From positions 162,933,311 through 162,997,310 of the forward strand of contig OZ038378.1 in assembly GCA_964036045.1 (NCBI GenBank): DNA of 64,000 nucleotides. Direction: 5' to 3'. Under the pieces are notes generated by a model, which was not told the origin of the DNA, ran no database searches, and worked only from the letters and a program-made list of their open reading frames with translations. Numbering within the stretch: the stretch's first letter is position 1; every line of letters starts with the position of its first letter. Source of the stretch: Eutreptiella sp. 'Long Island Sound 2002'. Taxonomy: Eukaryota > Euglenozoa > Euglenophyceae > Eutreptiales > Eutreptiaceae. Below, piece after piece: positions 62,406 to 64,000 of the stretch. The position numbers and the translations under genes are program-made.

Positions 62406-64000
62406 ATGATTTCCATGATGGCAGATTGCACAGATTGGCCTGTAATTGAGGTCTAAAGACGCAATGAAGTTGTTGGCTGACGGCCAACAACGGCGTAACG
62501 ACTACCTAGTGTAACCTGCCATACCTCCGTATACCCCAATCCCACAAGTACACCAAGAGGATGACTGATTATGAACCCAGATCGACAAATCCTTTGTCCG
62601 GGTCTACATCATATATCTACAAAATGAGATAATAACACACAATGCTTTTTATACAATCTCTGTGAAACATGCACTAAATGTCGTAACAAATCTTGGAGAC
62701 TACGCACACGCGCGCGACCTATAATCTACAGAGACCACGTGCGCATGCACTGCAGCTCAATCCCATTACACTCCCCTCCTAAAATCTGACATACACCTAT
62801 GGAAGGGTTTGATAATCTACAAAAATGATGGGATGAGTTGCTGTGCCATATATAAAACTGATGGGTGCCGTAAACCCTAAAATTGGTTCAATCACACCAT
62901 GGGGTTAAATCTACCTACACACTCCCCTACCAAGCCTCAGGACCCCTGCCCTTAGCTGTCTAAGGTGGGCCTACCTTGCCTCAGGGCCTAGCTGTCCAAA
63001 CTTATCTACAACATGCTTCAGTGACCTTAGCTTTCTATAGACCAGAGTGCTATGCCTCAACCCCTAGCTGTCTAGGCCTGAGTGTGTATCATACAATATC
63101 TTGTTAAGTTAGATTGAGAATTGGTGTTGAATTGTACAAAAAACTGGCAACCCATATGGCACAATAAAATAAATTACAACATCAGTGGGGGGCTTTTGTA
63201 TGTATCCAGTGGCTTGGTTTTTTCTGCTGCACCTGCACAAAATATTTTGCTCCAAAAACCCACTGCCGGATTTTTCCCAAACAGTTTTCACAAAAAAAGC
63301 GCCATCAGTGATATGGCTACTCATGCAAAAACAATGGTCCTCCGGGTGCACATCCAGAGACCAAAACTGTTTTCAGAGGATCAATAAAAACAGTTTTCAT
63401 GCCCCACGCGAAAAGGGCAGAGTGGCCCGGGCTCCAACCAGCACCACTGTGAAAAGCCAGGTCCCTGCAAGACCAAACACAAAGAAAAAAAAGAGCAAAC
63501 ATCTGCCACACAAGCAGTGCAGAATTCCAAAGCTGGGCAAACACGCCAGCGCAAGGACTCATCAGAGTCCACTGAGTGTCTCTCCAAAAGAAGACACCCC
63601 ACAAAATTAGGTGCAAAGCCAAAAAACAGGCCTGAACTCAGGAGGGTCAGCGCCAAGGGCAACTGCAGCGGCAGCGCCATCGCTGATATATATATGAGCC
63701 ACTGAAAAAACTAGAACCCCAAAACAGCCCAGATGCCACAAAGGCACACCAGGGCACTGTCTCAAAAAAGTAAGGCAAACCTGATAATATGAATGCACCA
63801 ACCAGTGCAAAACACTTGGCGACTGAGGCTGCCCGCGCCTCAGTGACATACCTGTTTTTCTCATCAACTCATTTGAAATCGGATTCACCTGACAAAAGGG
63901 AGCACCCCTGGGAGCTGAGGGTGCAGACACACATTTTACACTCCAGACATCAGATTGAGATCTAAGCAGATTCCTCGGTGCACTGCTTGTCACGCTTCAG
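62406..64000. other. Right flank, noncoding
   Basis: No convincing coding frame. It holds repeated CCTAGCTGTC(C/T)A words between 62940 and 63085 and a pair of AAAACTGTTTTCA / AAAACAGTTTTCA words near 63363-63400. Nothing else recognised. Confidence 0.5.

Overview
This window is nuclear DNA of a eukaryote with a large, repeat-rich genome, most likely an alga or other protist. I cannot name the species. The evidence is a spliced kinesin gene with consistent GT-AG introns, two chromodomain-bearing Ty3/gypsy retrotransposons (chromoviruses), a degenerate non-LTR retrotransposon, and many micro- and minisatellites. I see no operons, ribosome-binding sites, CRISPR arrays or tRNA/rRNA genes.

Region 1 (about 2.1-32.1 kb, minus strand) is one kinesin gene. 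I could chain 15 exons, about 3.0 kb coding for 1005 residues, with every intron phase compatible and the total divisible by three. The first six exons encode an almost complete N-terminal motor. Middle exons encode charged, coiled-coil-prone segments. The last exons encode a proline-rich tail. The motor most resembles the ARK/ungrouped kinesins. About 90 % of the span is intron. The introns hold a 21-bp minisatellite of about 80 units, a (GT)n/(GCGT)n tract, a degenerate LINE with three copies of an unusual Cys/His module, poly-G hairpin repeats and several local duplications. Upstream on the same strand (32.5-33.1 kb) are three phase-compatible exons of another gene, or of a longer 5' part; they weakly recall the LRR-entry region of NXF/TAP/Mex67 mRNA export factors.

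Region 2 (33.1-36.2 kb) is mostly AT-rich noncoding DNA with a duplicated compound CT/GT microsatellite.

Region 3 (36.2-61.7 kb) is a nested pair of retrotransposons. The outer, older element is on the minus strand (36239-61661), with LTRs of about 0.98 kb that differ at roughly 27 sites. Its gag-pol is broken by stops and frameshifts and by a 260-bp SINE-like insertion. A second, young chromovirus (47611-60822, plus strand) sits inside its 5' LTR. This one has 2363-bp LTRs that differ at only about 8 sites, a 4-bp target duplication, a primer-binding site like initiator tRNA-Met, a polypurine tract, and intact gag and pol. Its gag and pol share one frame and are separated by a single UAG. 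The other LTR of the outer element preserves the unoccupied target site, so the insertion can be read base by base.

Region 4 (61.7-64.0 kb) is the right flank: a short acidic, frame-broken coding-like stretch, then noncoding DNA.

Exon boundaries were inferred by eye from splice signals, phase and protein character. They need transcript support.
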